Source: Parcubacteria group bacterium Athens0416_74
GTDB lineage: Bacteria; Patescibacteriota; Minisyncoccia; Phycocordibacterales; UBA2100
DNA: 12,946 nt
Assembly (NCBI GenBank): GCA_007375785.1
Contig: VMEY01000009.1
Location: 1-12,946, forward strand
Reading direction: 5' to 3'
Made by a program: the position numbers and the translations under genes. Position 1 is the first letter of the stretch. The number at the start of each line of letters is the position of its first letter. This document shows, in pieces, positions 1-6,100 of the stretch. The notes under the pieces are model-generated. The model did no database searches. It saw only the letters and a program-made list of their open reading frames with translations, and had not been told where the DNA came from.

Positions 1-116
1 TGCGGAGCGATTCCGTACTGCGAGCACTCTATAGAAGTGCCTTTTTTAACGAACGATGGGATAAGCTTTTCCACGCTCTCGCGAGGGAAATCTCTCCCGA
101 GCGATGTATCTAGCAT
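1..116 (-). CDS. N-terminal part of an unrecognised protein (runs off the left edge)
   Basis: A reading frame opens at an ATG at 116-114 and stays open for 38 codons to the window edge. The start is preceded by a good Shine-Dalgarno stretch, AAGGGGAG, with about 6 bases before the ATG, which is the main reason for calling it. It lies 31 bases downstream of the hydrolase stop and on the same strand, so it may be the next gene of that operon. The visible product begins MLDTSLGRDFPRESVEKLIP and has no recognisable domain or signal peptide. Function unknown; a chance short frame cannot be excluded. Confidence 0.5.
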   Translation of the reverse strand, partial: MLDTSLGRDFPRESVEKLIPSFVKKGTSIECSQYGIAP

Positions 117-147
117 GGCTATCTCCCCTTGCTACGGCTACCCTACC

Positions 148-1014
148 CTACGATAGACTCTCTGACCACTTCTTTATCTGTGACGCGACACTCCTCTCCG
201 CACCTTTAAAACTGTGTCCGACTTTTGGGACGATGCCTACCTCTCCTTCGTATATGTGCTCCAAAAACCATTCGTGAAGCTCCTTGGCCGGACGATCAAC
301 AAATTCATCCCGCTCCGCGAGCATCGCGAGTATAGGCGTCTTCACTCTACCGAGCGTCGCGGGTCGCTTCTTTGGCTGAGCGTACGTAAAGATTTCCTCT
401 ACACTCTCGGGTGTGTACAGGCTCAAAAATCGCTGCGCATCAGCCATCTCTCCCCACGGTAGGACATTTTCCGGCAAGAGCTCATGAGGCCGACCTTTTT
501 TTACAAGCGAGCGTGCTGCTTCTTCTGCACGCGCGAGCACACGCTTGCCACTTACCAATACACCGGCAGCATAATCGCTCACGGGTGCGAGCAGAATGAT
601 GCCCTTCACTCCTTTCCCACCTTTACTTGCCCAAAAAATGGATTTTTGGCACCCGGTTGAATGGCCGACAAGGTACACATCCTTCGCACCGATTCTTCGC
701 GCAAATCGCACGGCGCCGTCGATGTCATCTACACATTCAGAAAATACCTCGTGTGCTCCGCCTCCTCGACGTGACGTACTTTTACCCTTCGTCGTAGTGA
801 TGCGCGAGACTTTATCGTGACCTCGATTATTGAAAGTGAGAACTGCCGTCTGCGTATCAACAAGCAAATCCATTATCGACATCTTGCTGAACATGGAGCT
901 GTTCAAACCGTGGAGCCATACAAAAACCCGCTTTGGTTTCTTCGGGCCAAGCAAAAGGCCGTTGAGCACAACTTTTTTAGGAGTAACTATCTCGACATGA
1001 TGACAAGCCCTCAT
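148..1014 (-). CDS. Alpha/beta hydrolase, serine esterase/aminopeptidase-like
   Basis: A 288-residue soluble protein with the layout of an alpha/beta hydrolase. Seen in the sequence: an oxyanion-hole HG at residues 35-36, the nucleophile elbow GHSTG at 117-121 (Ser119), a likely acid Asp236 in ERDEF, and His267 in VGHSF. These give a complete Ser-Asp-His triad, so an active esterase, lipase or peptidase is expected; the substrate cannot be told. There is no signal peptide, so it is probably cytoplasmic. The stretch between strand 6 and the acid (about 150-225) would form the cap. It starts 18 bases after the 3D-domain gene stop, suggesting one transcript. The ATG at 1014 has only a weak GGG upstream, so the exact start is less certain than the family. 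Confidence 0.88.
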   Translation of the reverse strand: MRACHHVEIVTPKKVVLNGLLLGPKKPKRVFVWLHGLNSSMFSKMSIMDLLVDTQTAVLTFNNRGHDKVSRITTTKGKSTSRRGGGAHEVFSECVDDIDGAVRFARRIGAKDVYLVGHSTGCQKSIFWASKGGKGVKGIILLAPVSDYAAGVLVSGKRVLARAEEAARSLVKKGRPHELLPENVLPWGEMADAQRFLSLYTPESVEEIFTYAQPKKRPATLGRVKTPILAMLAERDEFVDRPAKELHEWFLEHIYEGEVGIVPKVGHSFKGAERSVASQIKKWSESLS

Positions 1015-1032
1015 GCGAGCAGTCTACCCATT

Positions 1033-1617
1033 TTACTTCTTTATGGCGAGCGCTTGCTCGTCAGCATTCTTGAGGACGCCCACGGCAAGTCGGAGACCCT
1101 GCTGGGTCCTGGGGATATCCTTAATGGCGACCTTGCCCACTACACGAATCTCGATGTTTTTACACACGCCGAGTGCGACGGCAGGATTTACCCAGCGACC
1201 GGCTGCGCGCACCGACTTTTCTGCCGGAAGGAGTACGTCTATTTGATTGCGCTTGCGCGGGTGCATGGAGTCAGCGATGACACGCAGGCCAAGATGCTCT
1301 TCCACTACGGAGAATCCGCAGTTCGGGTTCTTGGGGTCGTTGTGCGCCACTATCTCGATGACCGTACCAAATGGGAGCTTTTCCCTGAGGTCTACGGAGC
1401 GAGCTGCCACGACTTCCGGGTTTGAGTACGCGCCGCTTGCGGTGGTGTATGGGTCGCCATCGGTCTGTTCCGGTACGGCGTTGTAGCCCGTCATAGATAC
1501 GGAAAATGTCTGAATGTCCTCGACGACCGGGGCCGTCGTCGTGGCTCCGAGTCCCGATGTGGACAAAAGAAAGAGGCCTCCAATGGCCGTTGATATGATT
1601 CCTGTCATGCGCCGCAA
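1033..1617 (-). CDS. Secreted 3D-domain (YabE/RlpA-like barrel) protein
   Basis: A 194-residue protein with an N-terminal signal peptide (about residues 1-25: basic start, hydrophobic core, small residues near GLGA). The rest resembles the 3D domain, a double-psi beta barrel found in YabE-type and MltA-type cell-wall lytic proteins. Visible marks are MTGYNA near 42-47, GDPYTTASG around Asp55, IADSMHPRKRNQIDV with Asp116 and Asp127, and PFGTVIEI near 82-89. The three aspartates match the family name. Cys100 and Cys152 could form an extracytoplasmic disulfide. A peptidoglycan-cleaving role is inferred from the family. The TTG at 1617 is preferred because AAGG sits 7 bases upstream; an ATG three codons later (1608) is the alternative. 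A matching promoter lies just upstream. Confidence 0.8.
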   Translation of the reverse strand: MRRMTGIISTAIGGLFLLSTSGLGATTTAPVVEDIQTFSVSMTGYNAVPEQTDGDPYTTASGAYSNPEVVAARSVDLREKLPFGTVIEIVAHNDPKNPNCGFSVVEEHLGLRVIADSMHPRKRNQIDVLLPAEKSVRAAGRWVNPAVALGVCKNIEIRVVGKVAIKDIPRTQQGLRLAVGVLKNADEQALAIKK

Positions 1618-1636
1618 GGGATTACCTTACCCCCAT

Positions 1637-1665
1637 ACGATAGCATGGAATGTCTTGACAGTCAA
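1637..1665 (-). promoter_or_regulatory. Sigma-70-type promoter for the 3D-domain gene
   Basis: On the minus strand a -35 box TTGACT (1665-1660) is followed by exactly 17 bases and a -10 box TATCGT (1642-1637), about 20 bases before the TTG start at 1617. The -35 matches consensus at five of six positions and the -10 at four of six. The -35 sits in a small palindrome, CTTGAC-A-GTCAAG. Predicted from sequence only. Confidence 0.55.
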
Positions 1666-1739
1666 GCCCTAATCGTTGTCTAATGAGCAGCTCATGAAGT
1701 CTCCATGGCTCTATAGAGCCAAGAAATGACTTGCATAAG

Positions 1740-1760
1740 AGGGACTTATGTTCCCTCTTG
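1740..1760 (-). terminator. Stem-loop over the ahcY stop codon (weak terminator candidate)
   Basis: AGAGGGA and TCCCTCT pair across a 7-base loop that contains the ahcY stop codon at 1746-1748. No clear U-tract follows, and a second perfect palindrome, GGCTCTATAGAGCC, lies about 30 bases further downstream in the transcript. It may stabilise the 3' end or weakly terminate ahcY; the evidence is limited to the pairing. Confidence 0.3.
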
Positions 1761-3011
1761 CCAGCTGGCGAGGTACTTCTGCTGCTCCTCAGAGAGGGTA
1801 TCTATCGTCATTCCCATGGCGGAAAGCTTGAGGGCAGCAATCTCCTGCTCCATTTCGAGCGGAATCTCATACACGCCCGGCGCAAGTGGGGTTCCGTCGG
1901 CTGACGGATTGGTGGCCATCCAGGCACTTCCGAGCGCTTGGGTCGCAAAGCTCATATCCATGACGCTTGCGGGATGACCTTCCGCTGCCGCCAGGTTTAC
2001 CAACCTCCCTTCTGCGAGTACCCGGATACGTTTGCCCCCGAGCACATATTCCTGGACATTCTCGCGTACCACGGTAGGCTCCCCTGCAAGCTTTTTCAAC
2101 ACCTCAAGGTCTATTTCCACATCGAAATGACCGGAGTTGCATACGATTGCCCCATCTTTCATGACCTTGAATTCCTTCTCTCCGATGACGTGGATATTGC
2201 CCGTCACGGTGCAAAAGATATCGCCCACGGCGGCCGCTTTCTCCATAGTCGTCACAAAGAAACCATCCATTGCCGCTTCGAGCGCCTTCACGGGATCTAT
2301 CTCAGTCACTATCACGTTTGCGCCCATGCCCTTTGCACGCATCGCGAGACCTTTGCCGCACCAGCCATAGCCCGCCACCACAAATGTTCTCCCGGCGAGC
2401 AGTACATCTGTCGCGCGGATGATGCCGTCGAGCGTGCTCTGACCAGTCCCATAGCGGTTGTCGAACATGTTCTTCGTCTTTGCATCGTTGACCGCGACTA
2501 TCGGCATTTTGAGAGCACCGTCTTTGTGCATTGCGCGGAGTCGGATGACGCCCGTGGTCGTCTCTTCCGTACCGCCGAGCATGCTCGAGAGTAATTCGGG
2601 GTGCTCTTGGTGAATCGTGGACACGAGGTCGGCGCCGTCGTCCATCGTAAGCGCAGGCTTCTGGGCGATGAGCGTCTTGATGTGTTTGAAGAATGTCTCT
2701 TTCGATTCTCCCTTTATGGCAAAAGTAGGAATGCCATATTCCTGCACCAAAGCTGCCGCGACATCGTCTTGCGTAGAAAGAGGGTTCGAGGCGGAGAGAA
2801 ACACGTTGGCCCCACCGGCTTTGAGAACACGAACAAGGTTGGCTGTCTCCGCTGTGACGTGGAGCACCGCGGCCAGAGTCTTGCCCGCAAAGGGCTGCTC
2901 TTTCTCAAATCGCTTACGAATAATTCGGAGGACCGGCATGTCACGCTCGGCCCACTCGATGCGGCGCTTCCCCTCTGCCGCGAGATTAATATCTTTGATG
3001 TCGTATTCCAT
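1746..3011 (-). CDS. ahcY: Adenosylhomocysteinase (S-adenosyl-L-homocysteine hydrolase)
   Basis: NAD-dependent hydrolysis of S-adenosylhomocysteine to adenosine and homocysteine, clearing the inhibitory product of SAM-dependent methyltransferases in the cytoplasm. The 421-residue protein shows the family signature TEETTTGVIRL, the catalytic-region motif NDAKTKNMFDNRYGTGQS, and a Rossmann motif VAGYGWCGKG (GxGxxG), then CNSGHFDVEID and the C-terminal GHPASVMDMSFATQA. The length fits the shorter archaeal and bacterial forms. An in-frame TTG at 3053 would add 14 residues, but it lies inside the -35 box of the divergent promoter, so the ATG at 3011 (MEYDIKDINLA) is preferred. No good Shine-Dalgarno is seen. 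It is transcribed divergently from a unit encoding a methyltransferase, which fits SAH recycling. Confidence 0.95.
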   Translation of the reverse strand: MEYDIKDINLAAEGKRRIEWAERDMPVLRIIRKRFEKEQPFAGKTLAAVLHVTAETANLVRVLKAGGANVFLSASNPLSTQDDVAAALVQEYGIPTFAIKGESKETFFKHIKTLIAQKPALTMDDGADLVSTIHQEHPELLSSMLGGTEETTTGVIRLRAMHKDGALKMPIVAVNDAKTKNMFDNRYGTGQSTLDGIIRATDVLLAGRTFVVAGYGWCGKGLAMRAKGMGANVIVTEIDPVKALEAAMDGFFVTTMEKAAAVGDIFCTVTGNIHVIGEKEFKVMKDGAIVCNSGHFDVEIDLEVLKKLAGEPTVVRENVQEYVLGGKRIRVLAEGRLVNLAAAEGHPASVMDMSFATQALGSAWMATNPSADGTPLAPGVYEIPLEMEQEIAALKLSAMGMTIDTLSEEQQKYLASWQEGT

Positions 3012-3046
3012 TTGGTAGAGATTACCATGCCTGAGTGTGCTAACCC

Positions 3047-3074
3047 TTGACAACTGCGACCTAACGTGTATAAT
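3047..3074 (+). promoter_or_regulatory. Near-consensus sigma-70 promoter of the plus-strand unit
   Basis: Consensus TTGACA (3047-3052), a 16-base spacer, and consensus TATAAT (3069-3074). Transcription is expected to start near 3081. This is the strongest promoter-like sequence in the window and reads into the structured leader, the 117-residue protein and the methyltransferase. Confidence 0.8.
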
Positions 3075-3098
3075 ACCGACAACATAGATTCAAGTCAG
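3070..3098 (-). promoter_or_regulatory. Probable ahcY promoter overlapping the divergent promoter
   Basis: On the minus strand CTGACT (3098-3093) is followed by 17 bases and TATTAT (3075-3070). The -10 matches consensus at five of six positions and the -35 at four of six. Expected transcription start is near 3063, giving a leader of about 50 bases before the ahcY ATG. Its -10 box occupies the same base pairs as the -10 box of the plus-strand promoter. Confidence 0.45.
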
Positions 3099-3188
3099 CC
3101 GCGGTCTGAGGACCACATTGGCCCGGAGCCCTCGGCTGAATTGAAAAGCCCGAGGGCCTTTCGACTCAGCAGGGTCGAAGGGCCCTCG
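3095..3188 (+). promoter_or_regulatory. Structured 5' leader with competing hairpins
   Basis: The stretch between the promoter and the first gene holds a chain of overlapping helices. P1 pairs TCAGCCG (3095-3101) with CGGCTGA (3133-3139) and encloses a small hairpin, GGTC-TGAG-GACC. Helix A pairs 3128-3135 with 3150-3157 (GCCCTCGG with CCGAGGGC). Helix B pairs 3151-3165 with 3174-3188, 15 pairs with one G-U and an 8-base loop. A shares bases with both P1 and B, so P1+B and A are alternative states. No U-tract follows B, so it is not a classic intrinsic terminator; the ribosome site lies about 20-30 bases downstream. It is not a riboswitch class I recognise. Confidence 0.5.
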
Positions 3189-3222
3189 TCCTCTGACAAA
3201 CCACATAGAGACGGAGAAGACC

Positions 3223-3576
3223 ATGAACGAAGAGCGACTGCAGATACGGCTCGCAAAAACGAAAGCCAGGCTCGATCAAATTGTTCAGGCTCGACAAAAG
3301 CGCGAGGCTGCTCGTGTAGAAAAAAAGCGCGCCGATCTTGAAGCTAAGAAGCACAAGCTTGGCGAGGACATCAAGAAGCTTAGGGCGAGATTTCTACGCA
3401 ATCTCACCGAAGAGCAATTGGGGTGGTACAAATCGGAACGCAAGCAATCTCGTGAAGAAGCTTCCAGACGCAGGGCCAAAAACCTACTCGACATCGAGTC
3501 TGCGGGATACAGTAAAGGATGGAGGGCGCGCGAAGAGAAAGCGAGGCCCTGGAGCCCTGACGACTATACGAGATAG
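3223..3576 (+). CDS. Small basic coiled-coil protein, unrecognised
   Basis: A 117-residue protein of no family I recognise. Residues 1-60 are almost wholly charged and helical, very rich in Lys, Arg and Glu, with spacing that suggests a coiled coil. The middle has a short less charged stretch, LTEEQLGWYKSER, and the C-terminus (residues 88-117) is less helical and ends in aromatic and Pro residues (RPWSPDDYTR). The strong net positive charge makes nucleic-acid or ribosome contact possible, but that is inference. The ATG at 3223 follows ACGGAGAAGACC, a good Shine-Dalgarno. It is the first gene after the strong promoter and leader, 35 bases ahead of the methyltransferase, with which it is probably co-transcribed. 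Confidence 0.72.
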   Translation: MNEERLQIRLAKTKARLDQIVQARQKREAARVEKKRADLEAKKHKLGEDIKKLRARFLRNLTEEQLGWYKSERKQSREEASRRRAKNLLDIESAGYSKGWRAREEKARPWSPDDYTR

Positions 3577-3611
3577 CGCACCCACCGAAACACAGCTGAA
3601 AGGAATCTATC

Positions 3612-4412
3612 ATGACGCGACATAGAGGCGGTTACGGAGATTACGGGATTCTTGCAGGGCACTACAACAAGGGGCGCATGCCATTCCCCCTTTGGATTCT
3701 TGAAGCGATCCGCAGGAGGGCATGGATCGATTACGACATCGCGCTCACGCTTGATGTCGGGTGCGGCACAGGCGTTGCAACACGGCAACTGAGAGAATAC
3801 GGATTTAGGCGAGTAATCGGAATCGATACTGACTCCCGCATGATCGCAGAGGCAACTCGTGTTCAAAGCCTGGAAGAGCAAGACACGCCACCGATACAAT
3901 ACTACGTTGCGGCCATCGAAGACTACGATCTTCCCGGCGGGATATTTGACGTCATAACAACCTTCGGTGGACTCCCCTGGTTCTACGACGTCGACGGGGC
4001 GCTTCAAAATATTCGTCGGTTGATGAATCCTCTCGGTTCAGTGTTCTTCGCGGCAGATGAGCACCCCGGAACGTTAATCCCGGATTGTCACGACATCGTT
4101 GAAGGATACATCCAGGATCGTACGCGTCTGGGCAAAAGATTGCGTATGGAAGCTCCTGAGAACGTGCTACGAGCTCATGGCTTCTCGGAGATACGAAGCG
4201 ACCGACGTACAGAAACAATGGAAGTTCCTGTCGAGAAAGTCGTCGAGTACATCCTATCGAGCAGTTCGATGAACGCAGTCCCAATAGACTCTGTACCGCG
4301 TTTGCGAAAAGAATTGTTCGCGCGCTGCACGGCACATGCAGTGCCCGATAATCCGACAATAATGCGAGGCACCTTCGATTTCAGTTTTACTGCGTGTCAC
4401 ATACGCATATAG
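3612..4412 (+). CDS. Class I SAM-dependent methyltransferase
   Basis: A 266-residue Rossmann-fold methyltransferase. Motif I, LDVGCGTG, is at residues 47-54. The acidic end of strand 2, IGIDTD, is at 69-74, a motif II-type IEDYD is at 102-106, and FDVITTFGGL at 112-121 fits the motif IV position. The fold core is complete, so activity is expected. The remaining C-terminal part (about 150-266) is not a substrate domain I can name, and no substrate (protein, RNA or small molecule) can be assigned. The start is supported by AAAGGA 7 bases before the ATG. It is second in the transcript after the coiled-coil gene and is closed by a strong terminator. Its neighbour across the promoter, ahcY, would remove its SAH product. 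Confidence 0.88.
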   Translation: MTRHRGGYGDYGILAGHYNKGRMPFPLWILEAIRRRAWIDYDIALTLDVGCGTGVATRQLREYGFRRVIGIDTDSRMIAEATRVQSLEEQDTPPIQYYVAAIEDYDLPGGIFDVITTFGGLPWFYDVDGALQNIRRLMNPLGSVFFAADEHPGTLIPDCHDIVEGYIQDRTRLGKRLRMEAPENVLRAHGFSEIRSDRRTETMEVPVEKVVEYILSSSSMNAVPIDSVPRLRKELFARCTAHAVPDNPTIMRGTFDFSFTACHIRI

Positions 4413-4451
4413 CTCGACGACCTGCCACGTCGCATAATCTGCACATATCCG

Positions 4452-4484
4452 TTCCCGGATCAGGAATGATCCGGGAAGTTTTTT
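4452..4484 (+). terminator. Intrinsic terminator of the coiled-coil/methyltransferase unit
   Basis: A perfect 11-bp stem (TTCCCGGATCA with TGATCCGGGAA), tetraloop GGAA, then G and six T residues (4479-4484). This is a textbook Rho-independent terminator 39 bases after the methyltransferase stop. On the minus strand no T-tract follows, so it works in the plus direction only. The rest of the 4413-4537 gap shows nothing further. Confidence 0.92.
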
Positions 4485-4537
4485 GTGCAACCATGCATAA
4501 CCGCGTAATTTCTATGACACACTTCGTAATCCGCAGA

Positions 4538-5128
4538 CTACTGCATGCGTAGCAGCCTTATGAGTCGCTTTCTGTAGACGCCAAAAAGTGTTATCGAGCA
4601 TATCGTGATGAAGTACGCCGGAAACGCTACGGTCGCAAATGTGTACGTGGGTACGATAAAAAAGATGAGGATGTTGTTGAGTGTTGAGCCAGCGTACGCG
4701 CCAAAATGCTCCGTCTCCGGATATCTGTACGCTTTGATGACCGTGGGGACACCTGCAGCAGCATCGGCCGCTATCGCGAACACCATCGCCACGAGCGGGT
4801 CGCTTGTCACGACCCACAAGACCAGCGCGAGCGCAGAGAGCACACCACACGCGTAATCAAACGTGCCAAGCTTCCAGTATGCATTGGGATTCGCAAACGA
4901 TGTGAGAAAGATGACAAACGGCATGAAGCCGGACATGAATACGGGTAGTGCGGCCCACCCGGCTCCCTCCGCGAGCGCCGCCGCTGTAGCGATAAACGCA
5001 GCGACTGCCCACATGAAGAACGTCACGCGATTGGGCTGCGTCCTGCCTTTATAGGTGCTCCATATGTACGTCGCGGAGCTCGAGATATGAGCCACAAAAC
5101 CGACTATCAGAAGCGGGTGAAATGGCAT
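4538..5128 (-). CDS. Seven-helix membrane protein, PQ-loop/SWEET-like in layout
   Basis: A 196-residue integral membrane protein with about seven hydrophobic segments: near residues 6-23, 38-55, 60-78, 90-109, 111-131, 147-165 and 168-187. Two places look like the PQ-loop of SWEET/KDEL-receptor-type transporters: ATYIWSTYKGRTQPNRVTFF after helix 1 and GVPTVIKAYRYPETEHFGAY after helix 5. Their half-protein spacing would suit a 3+1+3 fold. This resemblance is an inference from pattern, not a confirmed family match, and no substrate can be assigned. A TTG 11 codons upstream (5161) overlaps the previous gene, so the ATG at 5128, four bases after that gene's stop, is preferred. The C-terminus is basic (YRKRLIRLLRMQ), suggesting a cytoplasmic end. 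Confidence 0.75.
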   Translation of the reverse strand: MPFHPLLIVGFVAHISSSATYIWSTYKGRTQPNRVTFFMWAVAAFIATAAALAEGAGWAALPVFMSGFMPFVIFLTSFANPNAYWKLGTFDYACGVLSALALVLWVVTSDPLVAMVFAIAADAAAGVPTVIKAYRYPETEHFGAYAGSTLNNILIFFIVPTYTFATVAFPAYFITICSITLFGVYRKRLIRLLRMQ

Positions 5129-5132
5129 GATC

Positions 5133-5441
5133 TTACACAAATACTGCAAAGCCGGTCGCAACTACGACTGCCGTGATGAGCACGAATGCTGCGAGCGTAC
5201 GAACAAAGAACGAGACTGCTTCGCTTCGCTTCCCGTCGAGCAAGAGTACAACGGGGCGGTAAAAAAACGTAAACGCCATAAACGCTACAGACAAGACGAG
5301 AAGGGAGAGCATGGTGATAGGTGCCATCACAGTATCTTCTGCGCCGGACCCAACCAATTCGCCAAGCGTAGTGATGCCAAAGACTACGAGCACGATGTAT
5401 GCGCTTGCGAGCGCCGCGTTGATGTAGGGATTCGTTGTCAT
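5133..5441 (-). CDS. Small membrane protein with three predicted helices
   Basis: A 102-residue hydrophobic protein with membrane segments near residues 8-30, 38-62 and 80-101, separated by a short acidic loop (GSGAED) and a charged loop (LLDGKRSE). No family recognised. The ATG at 5441 follows the stop of the upstream gene by 8 bases, and its own stop is 4 bases ahead of the seven-helix protein, so the three genes form a tight operon. There is no Shine-Dalgarno before the ATG; translation probably relies on coupling to the preceding gene. It may be a partner subunit of the seven-helix protein, which is inference from position only. Confidence 0.7.
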   Translation of the reverse strand: MTTNPYINAALASAYIVLVVFGITTLGELVGSGAEDTVMAPITMLSLLVLSVAFMAFTFFYRPVVLLLDGKRSEAVSFFVRTLAAFVLITAVVVATGFAVFV

Positions 5442-5449
5442 ATAAATGT

Positions 5450-5782
5450 TTAAAATCTCAAGACGAACGAGTCGATTGTAATGCCGACGTCTGAATGAAT
5501 CGTGTAGGTGAAGTCGGCCGCATGAGCGACATGACCATCTTCATAGTGGACGATGCCACTCCCGCCCGACGCGTAAATCTCCGTCACGTAGTACTTCCCT
5601 CCCAGCACTTCCTTGAGTGGCGAGAGCTCTGAGATGTTTTGCTGCACATACGTCTCAACGCTCACCATACGCCCATCGGGAAATGTGCCGATTTCTTTGG
5701 ATACATCCTTGCCAATAGAATAAATGTTCGCGATAGCGATAAGCGCGATGAGTAACACGAGTGAAATGCCCCAGGTGCGCAT
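5450..5782 (-). CDS. Membrane-anchored extracytoplasmic protein, unrecognised
   Basis: A 110-residue protein with one N-terminal hydrophobic segment (about residues 5-23, after MRTW) that could be a signal peptide or anchor. The remainder is a small polar domain containing KYYVTEIYASGGSGIVHYED and ends in a beta-rich stretch. No domain recognised. The frame is open for 30 further codons upstream, but that part is basic and unstructured and crosses a hairpin region. The ATG at 5782 directly before the hydrophobic segment is the sensible start. A TATACT box ends 9 bases before this ATG, suggesting a very short leader. It is the first gene of the three-gene membrane operon. Confidence 0.7.
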   Translation of the reverse strand: MRTWGISLVLLIALIAIANIYSIGKDVSKEIGTFPDGRMVSVETYVQQNISELSPLKEVLGGKYYVTEIYASGGSGIVHYEDGHVAHAADFTYTIHSDVGITIDSFVLRF

Positions 5783-5791
5783 ATGCAAAAT

Positions 5792-5797
5792 AGTATA
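5792..5797 (-). promoter_or_regulatory. -10 box for the membrane-protein operon
   Basis: TATACT on the minus strand, 9 bases upstream of the ATG at 5782. No good -35 box is seen at 16-18 bases. If used, the transcript would have almost no leader. Confidence 0.35.
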
Positions 5798-5828
5798 GCG
5801 TATTGTCACAGGCGTATCGCGATTCTTG

Positions 5829-5848
5829 TGACCCCACAGGGAATCAAC
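5829..5848 (-). repeat. Near-copy of the tRNA-Glu 3' end
   Basis: The plus-strand sequence TGACCCCACAGGGAATCAAC differs from the 3' end of the tRNA-Glu gene (6097-6117) by one substitution and one missing base over 21 positions. The rest of a tRNA cloverleaf cannot be folded next to it, so it is a fragment or relic, not a functional tRNA. It lies 268 bases from the intact copy in the same orientation. Confidence 0.55.
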
Positions 5849-6048
5849 TACACGAAATCTTTGCCGTCGCAAAGATTTCCCAGCAGTCCGCTCTCGGACT
5901 TCCCCGTATGCTGACGAGGCCCCAGTCCTCGCCCGATTTTCATTCGAGAGGATTCATCATTGGCCCATACGTTGAGACTCGCCGCCGCTCGCCTCACGCG
6001 CAGGCCGCGGCTCGCGGTTCGTCCTACTGGACTCACACCGCTCCGCCC
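5849..6048. other. Gene-free stretch with several stable hairpins
   Basis: No convincing protein gene lies between the membrane operon and tRNA-Glu. A minus-strand frame of 85 codons here runs across the tRNA 3' end and the 24-bp inverted repeat, so it is not credible. The stretch holds a perfect 11-bp hairpin (GAAATCTTTGC, loop CGTC, at 5854-5879), then AGTCCG-CTCT-CGGACT (5885-5900) and CGAGG...CCTCG (5915-5931). A G+C-rich run around 5975-6035 includes GTCC-AGTA-GGAC. The stacked stems could mean a structured RNA or decayed tRNA DNA; I recognise no RNA family. Confidence 0.4.
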
Positions 6049-6100
6049 GTCAATGACGACAGAAAACCGGCAGAAGTGCCGGTTTTCTGTCGTCATTGAC
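6049..6100 (-). terminator. 24-bp perfect inverted repeat, probable tRNA-Glu terminator
   Basis: Arms 6049-6072 and 6077-6100 are perfectly complementary over 24 bases with a 4-base loop. The core reads AGAAAACCGGCA, loop, TGCCGGTTTTCT, so each strand has an A-tract, a G+C stem and a T-tract, typical of a bidirectional intrinsic terminator. The arm nearest the tRNA includes the last four bases of the tRNA itself (6097-6100). Confidence 0.7.

Noticed and set aside
817..1425. Plus-strand frame of 202 codons
   Set aside because: It lies opposite the 3D-domain and hydrolase genes, has no family match and no ribosome site; it is a shadow of the real minus-strand genes.
1655..1684. Plus-strand promoter TTGACA, 18 bases, TCTAAT
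   Set aside because: It would point into the 3' end of ahcY with no plus-strand gene downstream; the TTGACA is explained by the palindrome containing the minus-strand -35 box.
1938..3050. Plus-strand frames of 218 and 149 codons opposite ahcY
   Set aside because: Their sequences are Cys/His/Arg-rich without domains, and ahcY on the other strand is certain.
3012..3053. Longer ahcY start at TTG 3053
   Set aside because: The added 14 residues do not resemble the family N-terminus, and the codon falls in the -35 box of the divergent promoter.
3081..3222. A known SAM or SAH riboswitch in the leader
   Set aside because: The position next to ahcY made this attractive, but I cannot match the conserved core bases of the SAM or SAH classes I know; it is kept only as an unclassified structured leader.
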